Shown here: positions 27,434-36,947 of the stretch, one piece after another | Layout: every line of letters starts with the position of its first letter | Numbering within the stretch: the first letter of the stretch is position 1 | Assembly (NCBI RefSeq): GCF_016495865.1 | Contig: NZ_CP054706.1 | Coordinates: forward strand, 558,001-622,000 | Direction of reading: 5' to 3' | Source: Salicibibacter cibi | GTDB lineage: Bacteria; Bacillota; Bacilli; Bacillales; Marinococcaceae | DNA length: 64,000 nucleotides | Notes under the pieces: generated by a model | What the model saw: only the letters and a program-made list of their open reading frames with translations | Databases searched by the model: none | Told to the model about the DNA's origin: nothing | Made by a program: the position numbers and the translations under genes

Positions 27434-28205
27434 AGTGTTTAATGAAGGAACGGTCGACGAAAAGAGCGCGCTCGAGGACGCTAACCTTACCCTAGAGCCG
27501 GGAGATTTTGTGACGGTTATTGGCAGTAACGGGGCCGGGAAGTCAACGCTCATGAATATGGTTTCGGGAAAATTGACCCCGGATGTCGGTGATGTGGAGA
27601 TTGATGGTCGAAATGTGACTAGGCTTGCCGAATATGAACGTTCCATGTTTATCGGCCGTGTGTTTCAAGACCCCATGGCCGGCACGGCGCCATCGATGAC
27701 CATCGAAGAGAACATGTCGATGGCTTATAACCGTACGAAAAAACGCTCCGTATTTTCTGTTGGTGTCACAAAAAAAAGAAGAACGTATTTTAAAGAAAAA
27801 CTTGCGACCCTCGGCCTCGGGCTGGAAGATCGCCTGTCGGCGAAGGTCGGTTTTCTCTCCGGCGGGGAACGCCAGGCATTGTCCTTGCTGATGGCAACCT
27901 TCACAACACCTTCGATTCTTTTGCTTGATGAGCATACCGCCGCCCTGGATCCATCGCGCGCAGAACTGATCACCGGCATTACAAAAGACATCGTTGAAGA
28001 AACGCGATTGACGACGTTGATGGTGACGCACAATATGCAACAAGCATTGGATCTGGGCAATCGCTTAATCATGATGGATAAAGGAAAGATTATTTTCGAA
28101 GCGTCGGGAGAAGAGAAGCAAGCGCTCACGATCGAACAATTGCTTAACGAGTTTCAGAAGATCCAGGGCGAGCAGCTTGCCAATGACCGGGCAGTGCTTG
28201 GTTGA
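27390..28205 (+). CDS. ABC transporter ATP-binding protein (TrpZ-type)
   Basis: 271 aa as drawn from ATG 27390. A strong AAGGAGGGAG lies inside the first codons, so translation may really begin a few residues later (around V6 or L7), but no ATG, GTG or TTG is well placed there. Walker A is GSNGAGKST, the signature is LSGGERQALSL, and Walker B is ILLLDEHTAALD. Energises the importer formed with the two preceding genes. No terminator is obvious downstream. Confidence 0.88.
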   Translation: MKEGAVLLRLSQIYKVFNEGTVDEKSALEDANLTLEPGDFVTVIGSNGAGKSTLMNMVSGKLTPDVGDVEIDGRNVTRLAEYERSMFIGRVFQDPMAGTAPSMTIEENMSMAYNRTKKRSVFSVGVTKKRRTYFKEKLATLGLGLEDRLSAKVGFLSGGERQALSLLMATFTTPSILLLDEHTAALDPSRAELITGITKDIVEETRLTTLMVTHNMQQALDLGNRLIMMDKGKIIFEASGEEKQALTIEQLLNEFQKIQGEQLANDRAVLG

Positions 28206-28404
28206 GCGCGGGTGGCATGTATTCGGCGATTGGCCGTGTGCATGCTGTTTGGACCGCGGGAAATGTTCAACTTGATCGCGAGTGTTTTGTCATGAATCAA
28301 GGTGAATCGAGCCATTGAGCCAAAAAAGGGTGGGACGAAAAAATAAGAATGATGCTACATTCTTGCTCTCAATATGGATGGGTTCAACCAATCAGCTTCT
28401 ATAC

Positions 28405-28443
28405 ACGATATAATATTCGACGATCGCTCTGTGATTATATCGT
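28405..28443. repeat. Inverted repeat ACGATATAAT-n19-ATTATATCGT
   Basis: Exact 10-bp arms 19 bp apart, extending imperfectly outward (ATAC / GTAT). It lies in the 28206-28519 gap after the ABC operon, where no convincing gene is seen. The gap may be decayed sequence together with the SDR relic next to it. Confidence 0.6.
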
Positions 28444-28519
28444 ATACAACGATAAAGATAGATCCCTTAAAATTGCCCAAATTGATCCTTGGTTCGGCCT
28501 CTTTTCTGTTGGTTCACCG

Positions 28520-28912
28520 CTAAATTATCCGAAGTGCGCACTGCGTACATGGAAGCCGTATCAGCCAATCCCGCGCGGGATTCTTGGAGACTCGCTGAAG
28601 GTGCCATATTGAATGATCACGCCTTGTTTCTTTTTCATAAAAATAGGAAGGGCTTTGGCGAATCGTGCGCATCATACCGGTCATGTTGACATCGAGAATC
28701 CGGAGCCAGAGTTCGTCGGCTATTTCCGTGGCTGGCACCATATTGTCCATTACCCCCGCGTTATTAACGAGAATATCAAACGTGCCGAAATGTTCAATCG
28801 CGGCGTCAATCAAATGCCCAACATCCTCTTCCCGAGCATACCGCTGAGCAATCGCTCGTCCCACACCTGAACCGGCGTCGGTGACAACTACGACTTTTCC
28901 CTTCATTTTCAT
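28520..28912 (-). pseudogene. Decayed short-chain dehydrogenase (SDR) gene
   Basis: The frame opens like an SDR (KVVVVTDAGSGVGRAIAQRYA) and has FDILVNNAGVMDN and LDVNMTGMMRTIRQ. Between RYA and REEDVGHLIDAAIEHFG about 45 residues expected in the family (beta2 to alpha3) are missing without loss of frame. After TIRQ the expected catalytic Ser...Tyr-x3-Lys region is replaced by unrelated sequence, and a better SDR-like match continues in another frame, indicating a frameshift. With no YxxxK motif it cannot be a working enzyme. The ancestor was probably a 250-aa glucose/ribitol-type dehydrogenase. Confidence 0.75.
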
Positions 28913-28992
28913 GTCTATCCTTCCATATCCCTAAAATTGTTCGCACATCAATGCTATAATAAAAAAAGAATAAAGCAATGGGAGTGAAAATA

Positions 28993-29970
28993 TTGACTTC
29001 AACCCGCAAAATCTATGTGACACGCAAGCTTCCGGAAGATATTGAGGCACGACTCGCCAAACATTTTGATGTACGGTCATGGGACGAAGAAGACAAACCG
29101 GTGCCACGTGAGACGCTGCTTGAAGAAATAAAAGACGTCGACGGGTTATTTTGCATGATCACGGAAACGATTGATGAAGAAGTCTTGCAAGCAGGGAAAC
29201 GTTTAAAGGTGGTCGCGAATATGGCGGTTGGGCATAATAATATTGATGTGGAGACGGCCACTGCCAACGGCATTACGGTCACGAACACGCCCGATGTTCT
29301 GACGGAAACGACCGCGGACCTTGCCTTCGCGCTTTTAATGGCTTCCGCGCGACGATTGGTAGAAACGTCAGACACGCTTCAAAAAGGAGAATGGGGCGCC
29401 TGGTCGCCGATGCAATTCACCGGTCAGGATGTGTTCGGCCAAACGCTCGGCATCGTTGGGCTTGGCAGAATCGGCGAAGCGGTCGTGAAGCGCGCGAAGG
29501 GCTTTGATATGGACGTCCTCTACTACAGTCGGACGAGAAAAAAAGATAAAGAGTCAGAGCTGGACATTGCATATGCGGAACTGGACCGGCTGCTCGAAAA
29601 GGCCGATTTCGTCATGCTCCTTTTGCCCTACAGCTCAGAAAGCCATCACTTGATAGGACAACGAGAACTTGCTTTAATGAAAGAGAATGCTATTTTAATT
29701 AACGCTTCCCGCGGCGGCATCATTGATGAAGATGCGCTCTACCAAGCGCTTGCCAATGATGAGATTTGGGGTGCCGGGCTTGATGTTTATGAACAGGAAC
29801 CTGTCCCGACGGACCACCCGCTCTTAACATTATCGAACGTCACGGCGGTCCCGCACATCGGTAGCGCCAGCGTGAAGACCCGACGCGCGATGGCCGATTT
29901 AGCCGTTGATAACCTTATTCAAGTCCTCGATGAAAAAGAAGCAGTGACACCGGTCAATCTACTTAAATAG
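28993..29970 (+). CDS. D-isomer 2-hydroxyacid dehydrogenase (glyoxylate/hydroxypyruvate reductase type)
   Basis: 325 aa from TTG 28993, which has GGGAGTGA 5 bp upstream; the ATG at 28978 overlaps that ribosome site and is less likely. The NAD(P)-binding motif is [13 protein letters not shown]; catalytic Arg in [14 protein letters not shown], Glu in YEQEPVP, and His in VPHIGSAS are all present. Family enzymes reduce glyoxylate, hydroxypyruvate or gluconate-like acids in the cytoplasm. prs follows after 10 bp, suggesting one transcript, although no functional link between the two is obvious. Confidence 0.9.
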   Translation: MTSTRKIYVTRKLPEDIEARLAKHFDVRSWDEEDKPVPRETLLEEIKDVDGLFCMITETIDEEVLQAGKRLKVVANMAVGHNNIDVETATANGITVTNTPDVLTETTADLAFALLMASARRLVETSDTLQKGEWGAWSPMQFTGQDVFGQTLGIVGLGRIGEAVVKRAKGFDMDVLYYSRTRKKDKESELDIAYAELDRLLEKADFVMLLLPYSSESHHLIGQRELALMKENAILINASRGGIIDEDALYQALANDEIWGAGLDVYEQEPVPTDHPLLTLSNVTAVPHIGSASVKTRRAMADLAVDNLIQVLDEKEAVTPVNLLK

Positions 29971-29980
29971 GAGAGGAACA

Positions 29981-30931
29981 ATGAGCTATCCATTAAATGA
30001 TACATTTAAAATTTTTACATTAAGTTCGAACCCTACGCTCACTCATGAGGTGGTCCAACATCTGGGCTGTGAACTCGGAAAAAGTTCCGTCAAACGGTTC
30101 AGCGATGGGGAAATCCAGGTCAGCATTGAAGAAAGCGTTCGCGGATGTGAAGTGTACGTCCTCCAATCGACGGCACAACCCGGAAACGAACATGTAATGG
30201 AATTATTGATTATGTTGGATGCGTTAAAGCGCGCTTCGGCAAAAAAGATCAACGTAGTCATTCCTTATTACGGGTACGCGAGACAAGATCGAAAAGCGCG
30301 CTCCCGGGAACCGATTACCGCAAAATTAATCGCCAACCTCCTGGAAGCCGCCGGTGCGACCCGGGTCGTCACCATGGATTTGCACGCACCCCAAATCCAA
30401 GGATTCTTCGACATTCCCGTCGACCAGCTGCTGGGCGTGCCAATCGTTGCCGACTATTTCAAAGCAAAGCAATTGGAAGACGTAGTCGTAGTCGCGCCCG
30501 ATAATGGCGGAGTCATCCGCGCGCGCAAAATGGCTGATGAAATGAACGCGCCCATCGCCTTCATCGACAAGCGCCGCCCCCGTCCGAACGTATCTGAAGT
30601 CATGAACATCGTTGGCGAGTTCGAAGGAAAAAACGCCATCATTATCGACGACCTCATTGATACCGCCGGCACGATCACATCCGCCGCCAACGCGCTCATC
30701 GAAAACGGGGCCAACGCCGTCTATGCCTGCTGTACGCATCCAGTTCTTTCCGGACCTGCGATCAGCCGCATCGATGGATCGCCGATCAAAGAACTCGTCG
30801 TCACCAACACGATTGAACTTCCCGAAGAAAAAATGATCGACAAAATCACAACCCTCTCCGTCGCGCCGCTGGTGGCAGAAGCGATCCACCGCGTGCACAA
30901 TGAGGTATCGGTGAGCTCGTTATTTGAATAA
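29981..30931 (+). CDS. prs: Ribose-phosphate pyrophosphokinase (PRPP synthetase)
   Basis: 316 aa, full length for the bacterial enzyme. Conserved blocks: [47 protein letters not shown], and the PRPP loop [13 protein letters not shown]. It transfers pyrophosphate from ATP to ribose 5-phosphate for purine, pyrimidine, histidine and tryptophan synthesis. In Bacillus the housekeeping prs normally sits beside glmU and ctc; here it follows a hydroxyacid dehydrogenase, so it may be a second copy or a relocated one. AGGAGAGG precedes the ATG. Confidence 0.94.
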   Translation: MSYPLNDTFKIFTLSSNPTLTHEVVQHLGCELGKSSVKRFSDGEIQVSIEESVRGCEVYVLQSTAQPGNEHVMELLIMLDALKRASAKKINVVIPYYGYARQDRKARSREPITAKLIANLLEAAGATRVVTMDLHAPQIQGFFDIPVDQLLGVPIVADYFKAKQLEDVVVVAPDNGGVIRARKMADEMNAPIAFIDKRRPRPNVSEVMNIVGEFEGKNAIIIDDLIDTAGTITSAANALIENGANAVYACCTHPVLSGPAISRIDGSPIKELVVTNTIELPEEKMIDKITTLSVAPLVAEAIHRVHNEVSVSSLFE

Positions 30932-30939
30932 GGAAGAAA

Positions 30940-30975
30940 AAACCCGAGTGCGGGGAAGGGGCTGCACTCGGGTTT
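30940..30975. terminator. Terminator between convergent prs and BCCT genes
   Basis: A perfect 12-bp stem, AAACCCGAGTGC with GCACTCGGGTTT, loop of 12. On the minus strand it is followed by TTTCTTCC after the stem's own T-run, so it mainly serves the BCCT gene. Confidence 0.8.
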
Positions 30976-30991
30976 AAACTATGACGAGGGA

Positions 30992-32536
30992 TTAAGATTC
31001 TTTTTTCTTTTGTTCTTCAATCCCTTGTTCAACCGCCATTTTCTTCGCTATTTTAGGGGCGCCCCATAAGATAGGCAGCATAATGATGGAAATTGGCACA
31101 GCGGTAATAATGATAAACGATTGGATCGCATCGATACTTCCTTCTCCGATATTAATCAAAATGATCGAAATAACACCGATCATCACTGCCCAGAATACCC
31201 GGATCGGTTTCGGCGGATCCCCTTCACCGGTCACAGACATGGAAATAGAATACGACATAGAATCTGCTGTGGTGATCACAAACAAAATGGTTAAGATAGC
31301 TAAAAGTACAGCCATTAAAGCCCCTAATGGTAATTGTTCTGCAAGGCTAACGACAGCCGCGGGTAAACCATCTTCCATCAGAGGACCACTGACAGAACCT
31401 GTATTCTGTAACTCATAAAAAATACCGGTTCCTCCCAGGACAGTAAACCAAACATTGGACACAAGCGCGGCTACAATTGACACGACAAAAAATACTTCTC
31501 TAATGGTTCTTCCCCGAGACACTCTGGCAACGAGCATCGCCATCAGAGGACCATAACCGATGAACCATCCAAAGAAAAACAGCATCCATAAACCTAACCA
31601 CTCTTCGTCGCCTCGAAACGTATGGATGTTCAGAAATTCGGTTATATAGGTTCCGTAGGATGATATAAATGTATCGATGACAAAAGCTCCCGGACCCAAC
31701 AGAAGGATTAGGACACCGACAGGAAATATCAGCCAAATATTCATCCTGCTCAAAAACTGAATGCCTTTTGAAATGCCTGTGACTGCAGAAATTGTAACAA
31801 CAGCAATCAGCAGTCCAATAACAATCATTTGTGTAAATAAACCATCAGGGATGCCAAACGAATGCTCCAACCAATAACTTAATTGAAATCCAAAAAAACC
31901 AACGGTTCCAATTGTGCCTGCAACCGCCCCTAAAATACAGCATACGTCAGCCGCTATTCCCCATTTATTATGCTCAATTTTTTCACCAAAGATCGGATAT
32001 AATAAGGTTCTCGGCTTTAGCGATAGCCCTTTATTATAATGGGCGTACATAATGACCATGCCACTAACTGCGCCATAAACCGCCCAAGCGGTAAATCCCC
32101 AAGACATAAAGCTTTGCGACATGGCGACCCCCACTGCTTCTTGTGCCCCGTCAGCGATGCCGGTGTGCATAGGAGGAACTTCCGTAAAATAATAAATAGG
32201 CTCGGCAGCTGCCCAAAAAATCCCCCCGGCTCCCAACCCCGAAGAAACCAGGATAGCTGCCCACTTAAAAAAGCTAATTCTCGGCTTATCTTCATTTCCC
32301 AAACGAACTTTGCCATACTTCGAAATGGCTAAAACAACCCCGACAACGAACGTCGCTAATAATAACAGTTGCCAAAAAGCGCCAAAATAAGCGATTGAAA
32401 GATCAAAACCCGTATTAACAAAATTAGCAACACCATCAAAAAAGAAAAAAGACATAACAACAAATAAAACCAACAACCCGCCACTGATTAAAAAGACGGG
32501 CATATTAACTCTCTTTTTCAAATCCCCAAGCTTCAT
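30992..32536 (-). CDS. BCCT family (betaine/carnitine/choline) transporter
   Basis: 514 aa from ATG 32536, preceded by AAGGGTGAAATA; ATGs at 32551 and 32581 are upstream in frame. Twelve membrane helices. The family's substrate region is seen around SWGFTAWAVYGAVSG and the Trp-rich LGLWMLFFFGWFIGYGPLMAM, plus GGTGIFYELQ later. BCCT carriers take up glycine betaine or similar compatible solutes with sodium, a main osmoadaptation route in halophiles. Single-gene unit whose start region faces the CRISPR locus. Confidence 0.92.
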   Translation of the reverse strand: MKLGDLKKRVNMPVFLISGGLLVLFVVMSFFFFDGVANFVNTGFDLSIAYFGAFWQLLLLATFVVGVVLAISKYGKVRLGNEDKPRISFFKWAAILVSSGLGAGGIFWAAAEPIYYFTEVPPMHTGIADGAQEAVGVAMSQSFMSWGFTAWAVYGAVSGMVIMYAHYNKGLSLKPRTLLYPIFGEKIEHNKWGIAADVCCILGAVAGTIGTVGFFGFQLSYWLEHSFGIPDGLFTQMIVIGLLIAVVTISAVTGISKGIQFLSRMNIWLIFPVGVLILLLGPGAFVIDTFISSYGTYITEFLNIHTFRGDEEWLGLWMLFFFGWFIGYGPLMAMLVARVSRGRTIREVFFVVSIVAALVSNVWFTVLGGTGIFYELQNTGSVSGPLMEDGLPAAVVSLAEQLPLGALMAVLLAILTILFVITTADSMSYSISMSVTGEGDPPKPIRVFWAVMIGVISIILINIGEGSIDAIQSFIIITAVPISIIMLPILWGAPKIAKKMAVEQGIEEQKKKES

Positions 32537-32694
32537 TATTTCACCCTTCATGATGTTATTTTTATTGTGCGGGGAACACATTATAGCTAAGTGTTAATCA
32601 TTCTTGAAATTCATTGTTTTGTCAAGGAGTTTTTTAATGGGTGGGTGCCGGAAGAGAGCGTCGGAAGAGAGGATAAGAATCTCTAAAATTCCAA

Positions 32695-32723
32695 TTGACA
32701 AGTAAATGATTCTATTGTATGAT
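32695..32723 (+). promoter_or_regulatory. SigA-type promoter of the tracrRNA
   Basis: TTGACA (32695-32700), exactly 17 bp, then TATGAT (32718-32723). The predicted start is G at about 32730, which is also the first base of the anti-repeat. Confidence 0.85.
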
Positions 32724-32729
32724 TAAATT

Positions 32730-32852
32730 GTCTCACATAACCGACGGGTTATGTATCTACCTAAGACTGCAGGATCTGCTAAAACAAGGCCTTAGTGCCG
32801 GAATTGATCTTGTAGGATCAAGAAAGAGCCGCCAATTGGTGGTTCTTTTTTT
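32730..32852 (+). ncRNA. tracrRNA of the type II-A CRISPR system
   Basis: About 123 nt. The anti-repeat complements the 36-nt CRISPR repeat in two blocks: GTCTCA (32730-32735) and 32754-32785, which begins TATCTACCTAAG and ends CTGCTAAAAC. They are separated by an 18-nt insert (32736-32753) that folds as CATAACC / loop GACG / GGTTATG. A GATC/AGTG-region bulge lies before CTAAAAC, as in SaCas9 guides. The nexus hairpin follows (AAGGC...GTGCCGG, 32786-32801), then TTGATC/GATCAA (32804-32821) and a terminator AGAGCCGCC-AATT-GGTGGTTCT with seven T (32825-32852). It directs crRNA maturation with RNase III and loading of Cas9. Strand agrees with a crRNA read in the plus direction. Confidence 0.93.
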
Positions 32853-32873
32853 ATGTCTAAAAGTGTCAACTTA

Positions 32874-32882
32874 TGATATAAT
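32874..32882 (+). promoter_or_regulatory. Probable extended -10 promoter of cas9
   Basis: TGATATAAT (TG-n-TATAAT) lies 35 bp before the cas9 GTG, immediately after the tracrRNA terminator. No good -35 is seen. The ribosome site CAGGGGTG follows. Confidence 0.6.
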
Positions 32883-32917
32883 TTCCTTTAAATAATCTTA
32901 TTTACAGGGGTGTTACT

Positions 32918-35900
32918 GTGAAAAAGGACTATAGTATAGGGTTAGATATAGGAGTTGGGTCCGTCGGGTTCGGAGTTATTGATGATCAACAAAATATTAT
33001 TGAAGCAGGAACAAGGCTCTTTCCGGAAGCGGATGTATCAAATAATGATGGCAGAAGGTCGAAAAGAAGTGCCAGAAGATTAAAAAGGAGACGGAAACAC
33101 CGTAAGGAAAGACTTATGGAATTATTATCATTCTACGATATATCTCCACATCGAACATCTAACGTGAGCCCATACATACTTCGAGTTAAAGGATTAACAG
33201 AGCAGCTTTCGGAAAATGAATTAGTAACGGCCTTATTTCATTTGATAAAACGTCGTGGCGTCCATAATGTTACCGGTTCAAATTTGGATGAAGAAGAGGC
33301 AAATGACGAATCCTTATCAACGAAAGAACAGATACAAATCAACGAGAGACAATTGAAGGATAAATACGTTTGTGAGCTTCAATTAGAACGACTGGAAAAT
33401 GAAGGTGAGGTACGAGGCCATAAAAATCGGTTTAAAACCGAAGATTATGTAAAAGAAGCGCGAGCCTTACTCAATAAACAAAAGACGTTTGATACCCGTA
33501 TAGATGATTCATTCATTGATCAATATATTGACTTGGTTGAACAAAGAAGGGAATACTATGAAGGTCCCGGTGCCGGCAGCGAATATGGCTGGGATCAGGA
33601 CATTGAAAAATGGTATCGGCAAATGATGGGGAAATGCAGCTATTTTCCGGAAGAAACAAGAGCCGTTCGCCAATCGTATTCTGCTCAGCTGTATAACTTG
33701 CTCAATGACTTAAACAATTTAACGATATTGCGTGAGGAAAATACCAAACTATCCAAAAATGAAAAAGAGAAAATCATTGATCAAGTTTTTATGAGTAAAG
33801 GAAACCCGACACTTAAAAAGATTGCCAAAGTGATTGACGTTGCCGAAGAAGATATTCGCGGTTATCGAATAAAGAAAAATGAACAGCCGGAATTCACTAC
33901 ATTGGAATTCATACAAACATTAAGAAAAATTGACCCAGCCCTTATAGAACTGTCTGCATCAAAGTTAGACCAAATTGCTGAAATACTTACCATTTGGCAG
34001 GACGAAACAGATACAAGAGATAAATTAGATGATTTGGACTTGGATGTAAAGGATTCAACAATCGATGAAATAGCACGTCTGAATTTCTCTGGTACCCATA
34101 GTTTAAGCTTAAAAGCGATCGATTTGTTGTTGCCAGATTTGTGGGACACAGACAAAAATCAAATGCAGCTATTTTCCGAAAAAGGACTGTACCCTAAAAA
34201 GGTTGAACTGAAAGGGAGGACTAAGATCCCGTATGAATACGTTGATGATTTAATACTCTCGCCCGTTGTGAAACGATCGTTTATCCAATCTATCCGTATT
34301 GTAAATGCCTTAATCGAAAAATATGGAGAACCGAAAACGATTGTGATCGAACTTGCTCGCGAAAAAAACAGCAAAGAACGACAGCAGTTTTTGAAGAAGA
34401 TGCAAACAGAGAATGAGGCGCTTAATCAACAAGTCAGGGAAAAGTTAGATGACCGTGATTTAGTAGAGAAATCCGGTATGTTCAATAAGCTACGACTTTG
34501 GCACCTTCAAGATGGGGATTGTTTGTATTCATTAAAGTCAATCGAAATTGAAGATTTAATTGAGAATCCGGCAAACTATGAAATTGACCATATAATCCCT
34601 CGTTCTGTCTCTTTTGATGATTCGCAGGCTAATAAAGTTTTGGTTCATACTGAGGAAAACCAAAAGAAAGGGAATAAAACGCCGTATCAATATTTAAAAT
34701 CTAGCCAAGGTGGGATCTCTTACGAGAAATTCAAAAGTCATATCCTTCAACTCTCCAAATCCAAGGATAAAATGCCAAAGAAAAAGCGAAACTATTTGCT
34801 AGAAGAACGAGATATCAATAAGTTTGATGTTCAAAAAGAATTTATCAATCGAAACCTTGTCGATACTCGCTACGCAACACGAGAACTTATGACCCTGTTA
34901 AAAGCTTACTTCAATGAAAACGATAAAGACGTGATTGTTAAGCCTATTAACGGTTCTTTTACCAACTATTTGCGAAAGCTTTGGGGGCTGCATAAAGACC
35001 GTGATGAAGACTATAAACATCACGCACAAGATGCTCTCATTGTTGCCATGGCCGGGTATTTATTGGAAACAAAAGATTTATTTAAACAACAAAATGTAAT
35101 GATTGATGATGAGCGAATTATTGATAAAGAAACAGGGGAACTTTTGGATGAGTCTACATTTGATGCAGCCTTCACGGAAAAATATCATAAAGTAAAAGAG
35201 ATTAAGAACTATCAACGTTACAAATACTCTCATAGGGTTGATCAAAAACCGAATCGGCAATTAATGAACGACACCATTTACTCCACTCGTGATACAGAAA
35301 ACGGGGAGTTCATTATTGGTAAAATCAAAGGACTTTATAATAAGGACGATGAACAATTAGCAAAACAGTTTAAGAAATCACCTGAAAGTTTTTTAATGTA
35401 TGAACATGACCAACCTACCTTTGAGAAGCTGGAAACAATTATGAAGCGGTATGCAGAAGCAAAAAATCCTTTGGCTAAATATCATGAAGAAACAGGAGAG
35501 TTTTTAACGAAGTATAGTAAAAATGGCAAAGGTCCTGTTGTTAAGTCATTGAAGTATAAATCTTTCAAATTGGGCAGTCATAAGGATTTATCGTACAAGT
35601 TTGAGCCGAAAAACAAACGAGTGGTGACCTTATCATTAAAACCATATCGCATGGATGTTTACAAGGACGAAGAGCGATATAAGTTTATTACGATACGTTA
35701 CGATGATTTAAAAGAAGAAAAGGGCCAGTACATTATTCCTGAAGAAAAGTATTACGAGAAACTTGAGGAGAAAAGGATCACCAATATAAATCACTTTCAA
35801 TTTAGTGCGTACAAAAGTGATATGATCGTAGTTGATGATTTAGAATATCGTTTTATTGGGGTAAATAATGATTTAACAAATATAATAGAGTTAGATACTC

Positions 35901-36037
35901 TTAATAAAAAATCAGATAAAAGGATTAAAAAAACAATAGGTAAGAAAATCGGGAAATTCGACAAAATAAATACAAATGTTTTAGGTGATAGATTCCCTGA
36001 AAACGGAGAAAAACTACGATTCAGCTATAATAAATAG
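32918..36037 (+). CDS. cas9: CRISPR-associated endonuclease Cas9 (type II-A, SaCas9-like)
   Basis: 1039 aa, GTG start. RuvC-I YSIGLDIGVGSVG has catalytic D10. The Arg-rich bridge helix is GRRSKRSARRLKRRRKHRK. RuvC-II VIELAREKN has E478; the HNH motif EIDHIIPRSVSF has H558, with D557 and N581; RuvC-III HHAQDALIVAM has H702 and D705. Each falls within one residue of S. aureus Cas9 (E477, H557, N580, H701, D704), and similarity from memory is extensive along the whole length, so this is a close relative of the compact 1053-aa enzyme. All catalytic residues are intact, predicting an active crRNA-guided DNA nuclease. In the C-terminal PAM domain N983, N984 and E991 are kept, but SaCas9 R991 is I989. 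cas1 follows after 10 bp. Confidence 0.97.
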   Translation: MKKDYSIGLDIGVGSVGFGVIDDQQNIIEAGTRLFPEADVSNNDGRRSKRSARRLKRRRKHRKERLMELLSFYDISPHRTSNVSPYILRVKGLTEQLSENELVTALFHLIKRRGVHNVTGSNLDEEEANDESLSTKEQIQINERQLKDKYVCELQLERLENEGEVRGHKNRFKTEDYVKEARALLNKQKTFDTRIDDSFIDQYIDLVEQRREYYEGPGAGSEYGWDQDIEKWYRQMMGKCSYFPEETRAVRQSYSAQLYNLLNDLNNLTILREENTKLSKNEKEKIIDQVFMSKGNPTLKKIAKVIDVAEEDIRGYRIKKNEQPEFTTLEFIQTLRKIDPALIELSASKLDQIAEILTIWQDETDTRDKLDDLDLDVKDSTIDEIARLNFSGTHSLSLKAIDLLLPDLWDTDKNQMQLFSEKGLYPKKVELKGRTKIPYEYVDDLILSPVVKRSFIQSIRIVNALIEKYGEPKTIVIELAREKNSKERQQFLKKMQTENEALNQQVREKLDDRDLVEKSGMFNKLRLWHLQDGDCLYSLKSIEIEDLIENPANYEIDHIIPRSVSFDDSQANKVLVHTEENQKKGNKTPYQYLKSSQGGISYEKFKSHILQLSKSKDKMPKKKRNYLLEERDINKFDVQKEFINRNLVDTRYATRELMTLLKAYFNENDKDVIVKPINGSFTNYLRKLWGLHKDRDEDYKHHAQDALIVAMAGYLLETKDLFKQQNVMIDDERIIDKETGELLDESTFDAAFTEKYHKVKEIKNYQRYKYSHRVDQKPNRQLMNDTIYSTRDTENGEFIIGKIKGLYNKDDEQLAKQFKKSPESFLMYEHDQPTFEKLETIMKRYAEAKNPLAKYHEETGEFLTKYSKNGKGPVVKSLKYKSFKLGSHKDLSYKFEPKNKRVVTLSLKPYRMDVYKDEERYKFITIRYDDLKEEKGQYIIPEEKYYEKLEEKRITNINHFQFSAYKSDMIVVDDLEYRFIGVNNDLTNIIELDTLNKKSDKRIKKTIGKKIGKFDKINTNVLGDRFPENGEKLRFSYNK

Positions 36038-36047
36038 GAGGAATTCC

Positions 36048-36947
36048 ATGTCCTGGAGGGTAGTTCATGTCACAAATGTTGATCAAATGTCATTGCACTT
36101 AGATAGTCTAAAGGTAAAGCGCGGAGATGACGAATTGAAAATCCCTTTGGCAGATATTTTTTCGGTTGTCATTGAAGATCTAACATGTAAGTTAACCGGA
36201 AGACTAATCGTTGAACTTTCAAAGCACAACATATTAGTTCTCGTATGTGGTCAAGATCACCTTCCAGAGACACAACTATTACCGGTAACTGGCCATTTTG
36301 GGCAGCATAAACGCATGACTCGACAATTAGAATGGGACGATGATAAAAAGGGGGAGTTATGGAAAAAAATTGTAGGACAAAAGATTTTTAATCAAACGAG
36401 AATCATGGAGCGAGCAAAGGTTGAACAGCCAAGAATTAATCGTCTGTTAAATCTATTATCGGAAATTGAACCATTTGATCGGACGAATTGTGAAGCTCAA
36501 GCGGCTAAGATCTATTTTAACTCATTTTTTGGTGAGGATTATAATCGCAGTAATAGAGAAATTATTGAGAACTCAGCTTTAAATTACGGCTATTCAATCC
36601 TTCATTCGGCAATTGGCAGAACCATCTTAGCTAAAGGGCTGCTTCCCAGCATCGGTATTTTTCATAGGGGAGAAAGAAATCCTTTTAACCTGGCATCAGA
36701 CATTATAGAACCGTTCCGTCCAATTGTGGATGCTTATGTCATTGAACAGCCGCCTGACGAGTTTTTAACGAAACAATATCGCTTAAATTTAATTAATTTG
36801 TTGCATAGTCGGATATCAATAGATGGGAAACTCCAAACCGTTATACGTGCTATTGATATTTTTGTAGGCTCAATTATCGAATATTTTGATACAGGCAATC
36901 AAATAAAATCACCTAACGCAAAGAAGATTGCTTTCCATGAGTTATAG
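36048..36947 (+). CDS. cas1: CRISPR integrase Cas1 (type II)
   Basis: 299 aa from ATG 36048, selected for its perfect TAGGAGGAATTCC ribosome site; the frame also runs 63 bp upstream into cas9. The metal-binding triad is E149 (NCEAQAAKIYF), H206 (GIFHRGERNPFN) and E221 (DIIEPFRP), matching the spacing known for S. pyogenes Cas1 (149/205/220). With Cas2 it inserts new spacers at the leader-proximal repeat. It overlaps cas2 by 11 bp. Confidence 0.96.
   Translation: MSWRVVHVTNVDQMSLHLDSLKVKRGDDELKIPLADIFSVVIEDLTCKLTGRLIVELSKHNILVLVCGQDHLPETQLLPVTGHFGQHKRMTRQLEWDDDKKGELWKKIVGQKIFNQTRIMERAKVEQPRINRLLNLLSEIEPFDRTNCEAQAAKIYFNSFFGEDYNRSNREIIENSALNYGYSILHSAIGRTILAKGLLPSIGIFHRGERNPFNLASDIIEPFRPIVDAYVIEQPPDEFLTKQYRLNLINLLHSRISIDGKLQTVIRAIDIFVGSIIEYFDTGNQIKSPNAKKIAFHEL

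Noticed and set aside
32918..36037. Classification of the CRISPR locus as type II-C because Cas9 is short
   Set aside because: A fourth adaptation gene in the csn2 position and the SaCas9-like sequence fit type II-A better.
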